NCBI GenBank assembly: GCA_937912045.1
Contig: CALDPI010000150.1
Span: 1-8,353 of the forward strand
Direction of reading: 5' to 3'
Length of the DNA stretch: 8,353 nt
Source: an uncultured Clostridia bacterium
GTDB lineage: Bacteria > Bacillota > Clostridia > Oscillospirales > Acutalibacteraceae
Positions 1 to 5,016 of the stretch are shown piece after piece (the first letter of the stretch is position 1; each line of letters opens with the position of its first letter). The notes beneath the pieces were generated by a model, which saw nothing but the letters and a program-made list of their open reading frames with translations, was not told the origin of the DNA and searched no databases. The translations under genes and the position numbers were made by a program.

Positions 1-1
1 T

Positions 2-190
2 GTTGCACTTTTCCCCTGCAACGAATGTGCAAAGGCAATTATTCAAAGCGGAATAAAAGAGGTTATCTATGCCGACAACAAGTATGACGGCACCGACAGC
101 GTCGAGGCATCAAAAAAGATGCTCGCCGCAGCAGGCGTAACCTGCCGTAAGTACGAGCATCTCGGAAAGACTATTGAAATACCGCTTTAA
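2..190 (+). CDS. dCMP deaminase, C-terminal part (5' end outside window)
   Basis: This is the last 62 residues and the stop codon of a zinc-dependent deoxycytidylate deaminase, which converts dCMP to dUMP in the cytoplasm and so feeds thymidylate synthesis. The fragment opens with VALFPCNECAK. The P-C-x-x-C motif supplies two of the zinc ligands of the cytidine/deoxycytidylate deaminase fold, while the H-A-E motif with the catalytic glutamate would lie upstream, outside the window. The following IIQSGIKEVIYADNKYDGTDS segment is characteristic of dCMP deaminases (the ComEB/DCD type) rather than of tRNA adenosine deaminases. The reading frame is open to the left edge. The stop TAA at 188-190 overlaps the stop codon of the convergent pseudouridine synthase gene. 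No separate terminator follows. The family call is firm; the substrate is inferred from the motif region only. Confidence 0.86.
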   Translation, partial: VALFPCNECAKAIIQSGIKEVIYADNKYDGTDSVEASKKMLAAAGVTCRKYEHLGKTIEIPL

Positions 191-1137
191 AACAGTTCGT
201 CACAGAACCACACCTTTTTAACCGAAAAGGTCTTGCCGTTCAGGTAGTTTAAAATGCCTGCATCGGTTGTGAAGTTAAAGCGCAGCTTGTATGAATAAAG
301 CGCCTGGTGCTTAAAGCCGTGCTTGCGGTCGTCACCCGACCTTCCGTATTTTCCGTCACCCAAAAGGGGATGGCCAATGGAGGCCAGATGTGCGCGGATT
401 TGGTGTGTGCGACCTGTGAGCAGCTCAACCTCTAAAAGTGAAAGACCGTCCTTTTCCTTCAGCACGCGGTAATGTGTTTTTATCGTGCGTGCGTTTTCGG
501 TCATTTTCTTCTCAATAAAAACACGGTTGCGGCTTTCGTCCTTTTTAAGAAAGCCGTCCAGAACCGCCTCTTTCTCCTTGGGGCAGCCGTGCACTACGGC
601 AAGATAAAACTTGTCAAGCTCGCGGTATTTAATCTTGTCACACAAAATTCTGAGCGCCTCGGCATTCTTCGCCGCGATGACAATTCCGCCTGTGTTTCGG
701 TCAATGCGGTTGGCAAGCGCAGGCGAAAAGGAGTTTTCGGCACGTGGGTCATACTCGCCTTTTTCATAAAGGTAACGCTGTATGCGTGAAATAAGCGTGT
801 CGGTGTACTGCGTGTCGTCGGGGTGGACAAGCACGCCCTGTTTTTTGTCAATGAGTATGATGTTTTCATCCTCATAAACGATTTCCAAATTGCGCGAGGC
901 TGTGAGAAAATCAAACCGTTCCTCGCCCTTTTCAAAGAATTCATCATTTATATATGCATCAACAACGGCACCGAGAGGGAGCCGCGTGCTAATTTCCGCG
1001 CGCTTGCCGTCCACCTTTATGCGCTTTAAGCGTATGTATTTATACATAAGTGACTTTGGAAGTGCGGGCATTGTCTTGGTTATAAACTTGTCAAGTCTTT
1101 GTCCCGCATCGTTGGGACCTACTGTAAAACTCTTCAT
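187..1137 (-). CDS. RluA-family 23S rRNA/tRNA pseudouridine synthase with S4 domain
   Basis: This 316-residue protein isomerises uridine to pseudouridine in structured RNA, most likely 23S rRNA. Residues 1-60 look like an S4 RNA-binding domain (QRLDKFI near the start, then the KRIKVDGKR segment). The catalytic domain follows. It contains the family motif around D146 (NRIDRNTGG), where the aspartate is the conserved nucleophile, and the late motif GRTHQIRAHL (242-251) with GHPLLGDGKYG just after. The length and domain order fit RluC/RluD-type enzymes, but the exact target uridine cannot be read from sequence, so no symbol is given. The ATG start is supported by a GGAGAG ribosome site (plus-strand bases 1144-1149) six bases upstream and by a near-consensus SigA promoter. 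The gene is divergent from radC and convergent with the deaminase gene, sharing the TTAA at 187-190. Confidence 0.93.
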   Translation of the reverse strand: MKSFTVGPNDAGQRLDKFITKTMPALPKSLMYKYIRLKRIKVDGKRAEISTRLPLGAVVDAYINDEFFEKGEERFDFLTASRNLEIVYEDENIILIDKKQGVLVHPDDTQYTDTLISRIQRYLYEKGEYDPRAENSFSPALANRIDRNTGGIVIAAKNAEALRILCDKIKYRELDKFYLAVVHGCPKEKEAVLDGFLKKDESRNRVFIEKKMTENARTIKTHYRVLKEKDGLSLLEVELLTGRTHQIRAHLASIGHPLLGDGKYGRSGDDRKHGFKHQALYSYKLRFNFTTDAGILNYLNGKTFSVKKVWFCDELF

Positions 1138-1158
1138 TAAAAACTCTCCATACTTTTA

Positions 1159-1167
1159 TGGTATGAT
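1159..1167 (+). promoter_or_regulatory. Extended -10 promoter candidate for the radC-engB-ispE operon
   Basis: TGGTATGAT matches an extended -10 element (TGn followed by a TATAAT-like hexamer at 1162-1167). No good -35 hexamer is seen about 17 bases upstream (AAAAAC at 1139-1144), which is compatible with an extended -10 promoter. Transcription would start near 1174, just ahead of the GAAAGG ribosome site. Bases 1166-1167 are shared with the -10 box of the divergent promoter, so the two can probably not be occupied together. Confidence 0.55.
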
Positions 1168-1194
1168 TATACTAAATTTTGAAAGGTTGTGCAA
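1166..1194 (-). promoter_or_regulatory. SigA-type promoter of the pseudouridine synthase gene
   Basis: Read on the minus strand, TTGCAC (plus 1189-1194) and TATAAT (plus 1166-1171) are separated by exactly 17 bases. This is a near-consensus vegetative promoter. Transcription would start near base 1159, giving a leader of about 20 bases that includes the GGAGAG ribosome site. Its -35 box lies inside the leader of radC and its -10 box overlaps the proposed radC -10. Confidence 0.85.
1181..1186 (+). promoter_or_regulatory. Ribosome-binding site deciding the radC start
   Basis: GAAAGG lies 12 bases before the TTG at 1199 and downstream of the in-frame ATG at 1163. It therefore can only serve a start to its right. 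Together with the position of the proposed -10 box, which contains the ATG, it favours TTG 1199 as the radC start. The spacing is slightly long, so the choice is not certain. Confidence 0.5.
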
Positions 1195-1198
1195 TACA

Positions 1199-1912
1199 TT
1201 GCCACAAAATAAGAAAAAATCGGCAGATAACGTGCACAACGGGCACAGAAAGCGTGTAAAGGAGCAGATGCTCTCAGGCGCGTTTAACGATAAAACACCA
1301 ACACATCTTCTGCTTGAGACGCTGCTTTATTTTTCGGTTCCAAGACAGGATACCAACCCAATAGCGCACGAGCTTATGAATCGTTTCGGCAGTCTTAACA
1401 ACGTCCTTTCCGCCGACCCGAGTGAGCTTAAGAAGGTGCGTGGCGTAACCGACAACACCGCGGCGCTGTTTGAAATAATGCGCCACATAAACCGCCGCAC
1501 AGAAAAGGAGCGCGCTGAGAAAAAGCACTTTCTCTTCTCGCGCGATGCCGTGGGCGAATATCTTTATAAACGAATGCGCGATTATAAAAACGAAACGGTG
1601 GCGCTTCTGCTCACACGGCAGACGGGCGAAATTCTCGCTTTTGAAATAATAGGCGAGGGCGACATTTCCTCTGTGGGTGTCAGCACGCGAAAGGTGCTCG
1701 AGCTTTGTCTTCGTCACAATGCCACACACGCAGTGCTTTGCCACAACCATCCAAGCGGTACAGCCCTACCGTCCCAGCAGGACATTGAGGTCACGCGCGG
1801 TGTTTCAAATGCGCTTCGTCAGGTGCAAATCAGACTGTATGACCACGTTGTTGTAACCAAGGACGACTACGTCAGTATGGCAAGCTCAAATTTATATAAA
1901 AATCTTTTTTAA
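1199..1912 (+). CDS. radC: RadC family protein (JAMM/MPN domain)
   Basis: This 237-residue protein is counted from TTG 1199. The N-terminal part has the family segment HNGHRKRVK, then TNPIAHELMNRFGSLNNVL and a helix-hairpin-helix-like stretch (SELKKVRGVTDNTA). The C-terminal half is the JAMM metalloprotease-like domain. Its metal motif HNHPSG is followed by D ten residues after the second histidine (H-x-H-x10-D), with a glutamate upstream in EIIGEGD. The metal site therefore looks intact. RadC was once thought to act in DNA repair, but its biochemical role is still unsettled. An alternative ATG at 1163 would add 12 residues (MIILNFERLCNT) that resemble no RadC N-terminus, and that ATG sits in the likely -10 box. 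The open frame also extends far upstream, antisense to the pseudouridine synthase gene, which is not coding. The gene heads a tight operon, with engB starting 11 bases after the stop. Confidence 0.9.
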   Translation: MPQNKKKSADNVHNGHRKRVKEQMLSGAFNDKTPTHLLLETLLYFSVPRQDTNPIAHELMNRFGSLNNVLSADPSELKKVRGVTDNTAALFEIMRHINRRTEKERAEKKHFLFSRDAVGEYLYKRMRDYKNETVALLLTRQTGEILAFEIIGEGDISSVGVSTRKVLELCLRHNATHAVLCHNHPSGTALPSQQDIEVTRGVSNALRQVQIRLYDHVVVTKDDYVSMASSNLYKNLF

Positions 1913-1923
1913 AGGGGACGGCA

Positions 1924-2496
1924 ATGAACTATAATAAAATAGAGTTTGAAGCGGCTTTTGGCACCGCGGCACAAATGCCGCCCTCAACCGTGTGCGAAAT
2001 TTGTTTTTCTGGCCGTTCAAACGTTGGAAAATCCTCGCTTATCAACCGCGTAATCGGCCGAAAAGGCCTTGCGCGTGTCAGCACAAAGCCGGGTAAAACC
2101 GTAACAATTAATTTTTACAGCACCGACGGGGTGCGCCTTGTCGACCTGCCGGGCTATGGCTATGCCAAGGTTGCCAATGCCGAGCGTATGCGCTGGGCCG
2201 ACCTTATGGAAACCTATTTTAAAAGCGGCAGAAACATTAAAATGACCTTTCAGCTCGTTGATATGCGCCATCCACCGAGTGATTTTGACCTTGATATGAT
2301 AGATTTCCTAAAGCAGATGGAAATCCCCTTCACCGTCGTGCTCACCAAAAGCGATAAGCTTAATAAAGGCGAATATCAGGCCGCGTGTGAGCGTATGAGG
2401 ACGCTTTTGGGCAACGATAATTTCATTCCGTTCTCGGCGCAGAACGGCGACGGTGCAGAAAAAATAAGGGAAGTAATTGAAAAGGCGGCGATGTAA
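1924..2496 (+). CDS. engB: Ribosome biogenesis GTP-binding protein EngB/YsxC (YihA)
   Basis: This 190-residue TRAFAC-class GTPase acts in late assembly of the 50S ribosomal subunit and is essential in many bacteria. All guanine-nucleotide motifs are visible. The Walker A/G1 is GRSNVGKSS (30-38), the switch I region holds TKPGKT (55-60), G3 is DLPGYG (74-79), G4 is TKSD (141-144) and G5 is SAQ (171-173). The length is close to the usual 190-210 residues, and the ATG start has AAAGGGG with six bases of spacing. The gene follows radC by 11 bases. Its stop codon is directly followed, with no gap, by the ispE start, so it is co-transcribed and probably translationally coupled. Nothing is missing or odd. 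Confidence 0.95.
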   Translation: MNYNKIEFEAAFGTAAQMPPSTVCEICFSGRSNVGKSSLINRVIGRKGLARVSTKPGKTVTINFYSTDGVRLVDLPGYGYAKVANAERMRWADLMETYFKSGRNIKMTFQLVDMRHPPSDFDLDMIDFLKQMEIPFTVVLTKSDKLNKGEYQAACERMRTLLGNDNFIPFSAQNGDGAEKIREVIEKAAM

Positions 2497-3351
2497 ATGC
2501 CGATAAGCAGTATAAAAAACCGCATAACCTTGATAAGCCCTGCAAAAATCAACCTCGCGCTTGCCATTTATGAAAAAAAGGATGACGGTTATCACAGTCT
2601 TTCTTCGGTTATGCAAACCTTGAGCCTTGCGGATAAAATAACGGTGGAGGAGCACGATTTGATAAGCGTTACCTCCGATTTTGCCCCCTGTGGCGAGGAC
2701 AACATTTGCTATAAGGCGGCGCGTGTGTTTTCACGCTACGGCGGCGCGCGCATCCACATTGAAAAGAAAATACCCCTTGCGGCAGGTCTGGGCGGCGGCA
2801 GCAGCAACGCGGCGGCGGTGCTTTTGGCACTCAACCGCATATTCGGCAACCCCTTAAGTGAGGAGCGGCTTGAAAAAGCGGCGCTTTCCCTGGGTGCCGA
2901 CGTGCCGATGTTTTTAAAGGGCGGCACGCTTATGGTTGGCGGCGTGGGCGAGGAGCTCTCCTCAATAAAAAGCCTTGAATGCGGAATTGTTATCATAAAG
3001 GACGGGGTAAAAGCCTCCACAGGCGAGATGTATAAGCGGCTTGATGATATCGGCCTGTCCGACCGCAGAAAAGACGTCAAAAGGCTCGCAGAAAGCATTG
3101 AAACAGGCGATATAAAAAATATATCCTCGCTTATATTCAATGATTTTGAAAAGGTTTACCCCTGTGATGAAATAAAGGCAGACCTGATATCAAGTGGCGC
3201 ATACGGTGCCTGCCTTTCGGGCAGCGGACCATCGGTCTTCGGTGTTTTTAAGGATTTGCAGTCGGCAGAGCGCGCCGCTATAAAGCTTAAAGAAAAGTAT
3301 GAAACGGTGTTTTCCTGTAAAACGGAAAATTCTGGAATTAAATTTGAATAA
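2497..3351 (+). CDS. ispE: 4-diphosphocytidyl-2-C-methyl-D-erythritol kinase
   Basis: This is a GHMP-family kinase of 284 residues. It phosphorylates CDP-methylerythritol at the 2-hydroxyl, the fourth step of the MEP route to isopentenyl diphosphate. The N-terminal SPAKINLAL (14-22) holds the conserved lysine (K17). The ATP-binding glycine-rich loop is PLAAGLGGGSSNAAA (93-107). GADVPMF (133-139) holds the expected catalytic aspartate D135, and SGSGPSVF (241-248) is the third GHMP motif. The ATG follows the engB stop immediately (TAA then ATG). The nearest Shine-Dalgarno is AAAGG at 2481-2485, inside engB and 11 bases away, so translational coupling is likely. The first 12 residues extend beyond the usual family start. 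The gene implies that this organism makes isoprenoids by the MEP pathway. It is followed by a hairpin with a T-tract. Confidence 0.95.
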   Translation: MPISSIKNRITLISPAKINLALAIYEKKDDGYHSLSSVMQTLSLADKITVEEHDLISVTSDFAPCGEDNICYKAARVFSRYGGARIHIEKKIPLAAGLGGGSSNAAAVLLALNRIFGNPLSEERLEKAALSLGADVPMFLKGGTLMVGGVGEELSSIKSLECGIVIIKDGVKASTGEMYKRLDDIGLSDRRKDVKRLAESIETGDIKNISSLIFNDFEKVYPCDEIKADLISSGAYGACLSGSGPSVFGVFKDLQSAERAAIKLKEKYETVFSCKTENSGIKFE

Positions 3352-3354
3352 ATA

Positions 3355-3401
3355 AAGAATCTTCCGTCAAACCTCTATGTGTGAAAGGACGGAAGATTTT
3401 T
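3355..3401 (+). terminator. Terminator-like hairpin after ispE that also covers the spoIIR ribosome site
   Basis: AATCTTCCGTC (3358-3368) and GACGGAAGATT (3388-3398) are perfect inverted repeats of 11 bp. They can be extended outward by a G-T pair and two A-T pairs (3355-3357 with 3399-3401). The loop is 19 bases (3369-3387). The right arm runs into TTTTT at 3397-3401, as in an intrinsic terminator, although the loop is large. The spoIIR ATG begins at 3402, so the GGAAG and most of the AAAGGA that could bind 16S rRNA lie in or beside the right arm. The element can work as a terminator, as a translational block on read-through mRNA, or both. Confidence 0.72.
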
Positions 3402-4010
3402 ATGTGTTCAAAATTCAGACTGTTTAATATATCACTTGCTATCGCACTCATTTTTTCGGTGCTTTTATCAATGACAAGCTTTGATGCCTCGTGCGAGGAG
3501 CTTCGAAGCAACGTCTTGCGCTTGCACATTCTTGCAAACTCCGATAGTGTCGAGGACCAAAGACTCAAGCTCTCTGTGCGCGACGCCCTCTTAAACGAAA
3601 GCGAGGGGCTTTTCACAGGCGCCGACACTTTGTCGGAGGCGGTAGTCCTCGCGGACGGCAACAAGGACGTTATAAAGCGTATAGCTGAGAACACACTTCG
3701 TGAAAACGGCTGTGACTATCCTGTGAGCGTCAGCGTGGGAGAGGCCTTTTTTGACACCCGCGTGTACGACGATTTCAGCCTGCCTGCAGGTGTTTACGAT
3801 GCGCTTAAAATAGAAATCGGCAGGGCAGAGGGCAAAAATTGGTGGTGCGTAATTTTCCCAAGTATATGCGTGGGCGCCGCAGGCGATTTGTCGGACACGG
3901 CATCGGACAGCGCCGTAAATATCGCAAAAAACAGTGATAAATTTGTTATAAAATTCAAGGTTGTAGAGGTATATGAAAAAATAAAAAATAAAATTATTGC
4001 TTGGTTTTAA
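3402..4010 (+). CDS. spoIIR: Stage II sporulation protein R (forespore signal for pro-sigma-E processing)
   Basis: This 202-residue exported protein is recognised by the SpoIIR signatures NVLRLHILANSDSVEDQ (37-53), SLPAGVYDALKIEIG (126-140) and NWWCVIFPSIC (146-156). In Bacillus, SpoIIR is made in the forespore under sigma-F. It crosses into the intermembrane space and triggers the SpoIIGA protease in the mother cell to activate sigma-E. Residues 10-27 form a hydrophobic signal or anchor segment after a short basic start. The family is usually about 200-225 residues, so this copy looks complete. The start ATG 3402 has GGAAG six bases upstream. An in-frame GTG at 3381 has no ribosome site before it and would add only seven residues (MKGRKIF). 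I found no convincing sigma-F promoter. The C-terminal tail is rich in lysine and aromatic residues. A T-run follows the stop without a clear terminator. Confidence 0.93.
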   Translation: MCSKFRLFNISLAIALIFSVLLSMTSFDASCEELRSNVLRLHILANSDSVEDQRLKLSVRDALLNESEGLFTGADTLSEAVVLADGNKDVIKRIAENTLRENGCDYPVSVSVGEAFFDTRVYDDFSLPAGVYDALKIEIGRAEGKNWWCVIFPSICVGAAGDLSDTASDSAVNIAKNSDKFVIKFKVVEVYEKIKNKIIAWF

Positions 4011-4018
4011 ATTTTTTC

Positions 4019-4047
4019 TTGCATTTTGATTTACTTTGTGTTATTAT
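4019..4047 (+). promoter_or_regulatory. SigA-type promoter of rpmE
   Basis: TTGCAT (4019-4024) and TATTAT (4042-4047) are separated by 17 bases, a good match to the vegetative consensus. The -35 box begins nine bases after the spoIIR stop. Transcription would begin near 4054, giving a leader of just under 30 bases that contains the AAAGGGGTGA ribosome site. I saw no L31 autoregulatory hairpin or Zur-type operator in this short leader. Confidence 0.8.
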
Positions 4048-4081
4048 CTGTATGTTATCGAGATTTGAAAGGGGTGACGGT

Positions 4082-4288
4082 ATGAAAGAAGGTATTCATC
4101 CACAGTACGACAAGGTAGTTGTCAAGTGTGCTTGTGGTGCTGAGTTTGAGACACGCTCGACCAAGCAGAATATTCGTTTGGATATCTGCTCGAAATGTCA
4201 TCCGTTTTTCACTGGCAGACAAAAGCTGGTAGACACAGGTGGCCGAGTTGACCGTTTCAAGAAGCGTTTCGGCATTGAAGAAAACTAA
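4082..4288 (+). CDS. rpmE: 50S ribosomal protein L31, zinc-binding (C+) form
   Basis: This 68-residue L31 protein belongs to the large ribosomal subunit and bridges to the small subunit near the central protuberance. The typical start MKEGIHPQY and the late segment TGGRVDRFKKRFG identify it. Four cysteines (C16, C18, C36 and C39, in KCACGA and CSKCHPF) form the zinc site, so this is the C+ paralogue and not the zinc-free YtiA/RpmE2 type. The ATG at 4082 lies seven bases after GGGG of a strong AAAGGGGTGA site. Reading further upstream in frame would cross the promoter and an AT-rich stretch, so an earlier start is unlikely. The gene has its own promoter and terminator and thus forms a monocistronic unit between spoIIR and the YigZ-family gene. 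Confidence 0.96.
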   Translation: MKEGIHPQYDKVVVKCACGAEFETRSTKQNIRLDICSKCHPFFTGRQKLVDTGGRVDRFKKRFGIEEN

Positions 4289-4299
4289 CGCTAAAAAGT

Positions 4300-4331
4300 A
4301 CCGCGTCCAAACGGATGCGGTTTTCTTTTTT
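4300..4331 (+). terminator. Rho-independent terminator of rpmE
   Basis: ACCGCGTCC (4300-4308) pairs with GGATGCGGT (4313-4321) over nine base pairs, including one G-T wobble, around an AAAC loop. TTTTCTTTTTT follows at 4321-4331. An A-run at 4293-4297 upstream can pair with the T-tract. The T-tract ends three bases before the ribosome site of the next gene. Confidence 0.9.
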
Positions 4332-4348
4332 GATGGAGGTGCGCTTTT

Positions 4349-4975
4349 GTGAGCAATTATATAACCGTTGACGGACTTTGTGTCCGTGAAATAACTGTGG
4401 AGCGTTCGCGTTTTATCGCGGTGACGGCGCATATCGAAACCGAGCAAGAGGCGGCAGAGTTCATTTCCAAAAAGCGTGCCGAATTTCACGATGCGCGTCA
4501 TAACGTGTTTGCCTATTCACTTTCAAACGGCATCACTCGTTATTCGGACGACGGCGAGCCGCACGGAACGGCAGGAAAGCCCATTCTTGATGTGATTTTG
4601 GGCAGCACAGTTACCGACGTTTGTGTCGTGGTTACGCGTTATTTCGGCGGCGTGCTGCTCGGCACGGGCGGACTTGTGCGTGCATATTCCTCTGCGGCAA
4701 AGCAGGCGCTTCTTGATGCAGAGAAGGTCACTGTGGTGCCCTGCGTCCGTTACGTGCTTCACTGCGCCTACGGAGATTTTGAATATCTGCAAAAAACGGT
4801 TTCGCGCTTCGGCATTATAGAAGGGACCGATTTCACAAGTGAGGTTTCGCTGACCGTCGCCGTGCGAGAGGACGAAGAAACCGCCTTTTTGGAAACACTT
4901 CACAAGATATTTTTCGGAAAACTGAAAATTGATGAGAATAAAGAGAAAATTTTTGTAAAAAATAAAGTCTTTTGA
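4349..4975 (+). CDS. YigZ/YvyE (IMPACT) family protein
   Basis: This 208-residue protein starts at GTG with a strong GGAGG at 4335-4339, nine bases upstream. It matches the conserved bacterial YigZ/YvyE family, related to the N-terminal part of eukaryotic IMPACT. Visible signatures are ERSRFIA (18-24), the DARHN-x-x-AY segment (48-56), RYSDDGEPHGTAGKPILD (64-81) and VVVTRYFGGVLLGTGGLVRAYS (93-114). The C-terminal part (about 130-195) corresponds to the smaller alpha/beta domain seen in YigZ structures. The biochemical function is not settled; a link to translation or proteolysis is only suggested by the homology. No promoter is seen between the rpmE terminator and this gene, so it may depend on read-through. 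Confidence 0.9.
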   Translation: MSNYITVDGLCVREITVERSRFIAVTAHIETEQEAAEFISKKRAEFHDARHNVFAYSLSNGITRYSDDGEPHGTAGKPILDVILGSTVTDVCVVVTRYFGGVLLGTGGLVRAYSSAAKQALLDAEKVTVVPCVRYVLHCAYGDFEYLQKTVSRFGIIEGTDFTSEVSLTVAVREDEETAFLETLHKIFFGKLKIDENKEKIFVKNKVF

Positions 4976-5000
4976 TGAAAAAAAGCTAATAATATAAGCA

Positions 5001-5016
5001 AAGGGGTGATTATGTG
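5001..5016 (+). promoter_or_regulatory. Ribosome site with overlapping ATG/GTG starts (dgt-like gene)
   Basis: The site AAGGGGTGAT is followed by ATGTG at 5012-5016. The ATG (5012-5014) opens a frame of only 22 codons that stops with TGA at 5078-5080. The GTG (5014-5016), two bases later, opens the dGTPase-like protein. The family N-terminus (MENIRQTTERIE) fixes GTG as the functional start. Confidence 0.75.

Noticed and set aside
212..231. ACCTTTT/AAAAGGT hairpin as a terminator for the dCMP deaminase gene
   Set aside because: It has a 7-bp AT-rich stem with no following T-tract and lies in the coding part of the convergent gene.
890..1198. Upstream extension of the radC frame
   Set aside because: The added residues are the antisense of the pseudouridine synthase N-terminus and of the promoter region, and they do not match RadC.
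1274..1750. A 158-codon open frame on the minus strand inside radC
   Set aside because: It is fully antisense to a gene with clear family motifs, has no ribosome site, and its translation resembles no known family. It is a by-product of codon bias in radC.
3290..3370. Possible sigma-F promoter for spoIIR
   Set aside because: I looked for a GYATA -35 and a GGnnAnAnT -10 at suitable spacing. GTATG at 3297-3301 has no proper -10 partner, and GGAAAATTC and GGAATTAAA do not fit the pattern, so no promoter is called.
3967..4020. AT-rich run at the end of spoIIR as a terminator
   Set aside because: There is a T-run after the stop, but no GC-containing stem precedes it; only short A/T pairings are possible.
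4001..4081. Upstream extension of the rpmE frame
   Set aside because: It translates the rpmE promoter and leader. L31 proteins begin at the MKEGIHP position.
4055..4501. A 148-codon minus-strand frame spanning rpmE and the start of the YigZ-family gene
   Set aside because: It crosses a promoter region, a well-formed terminator and two recognised genes on the other strand. Nothing in its translation looks conserved.
4972..4998. Promoter in front of the dGTPase-like gene
   Set aside because: TTGATG and TATAAG are only 15 bases apart and the region is generally AT-rich. It is mentioned as weak in the gene entry but not listed as a feature.
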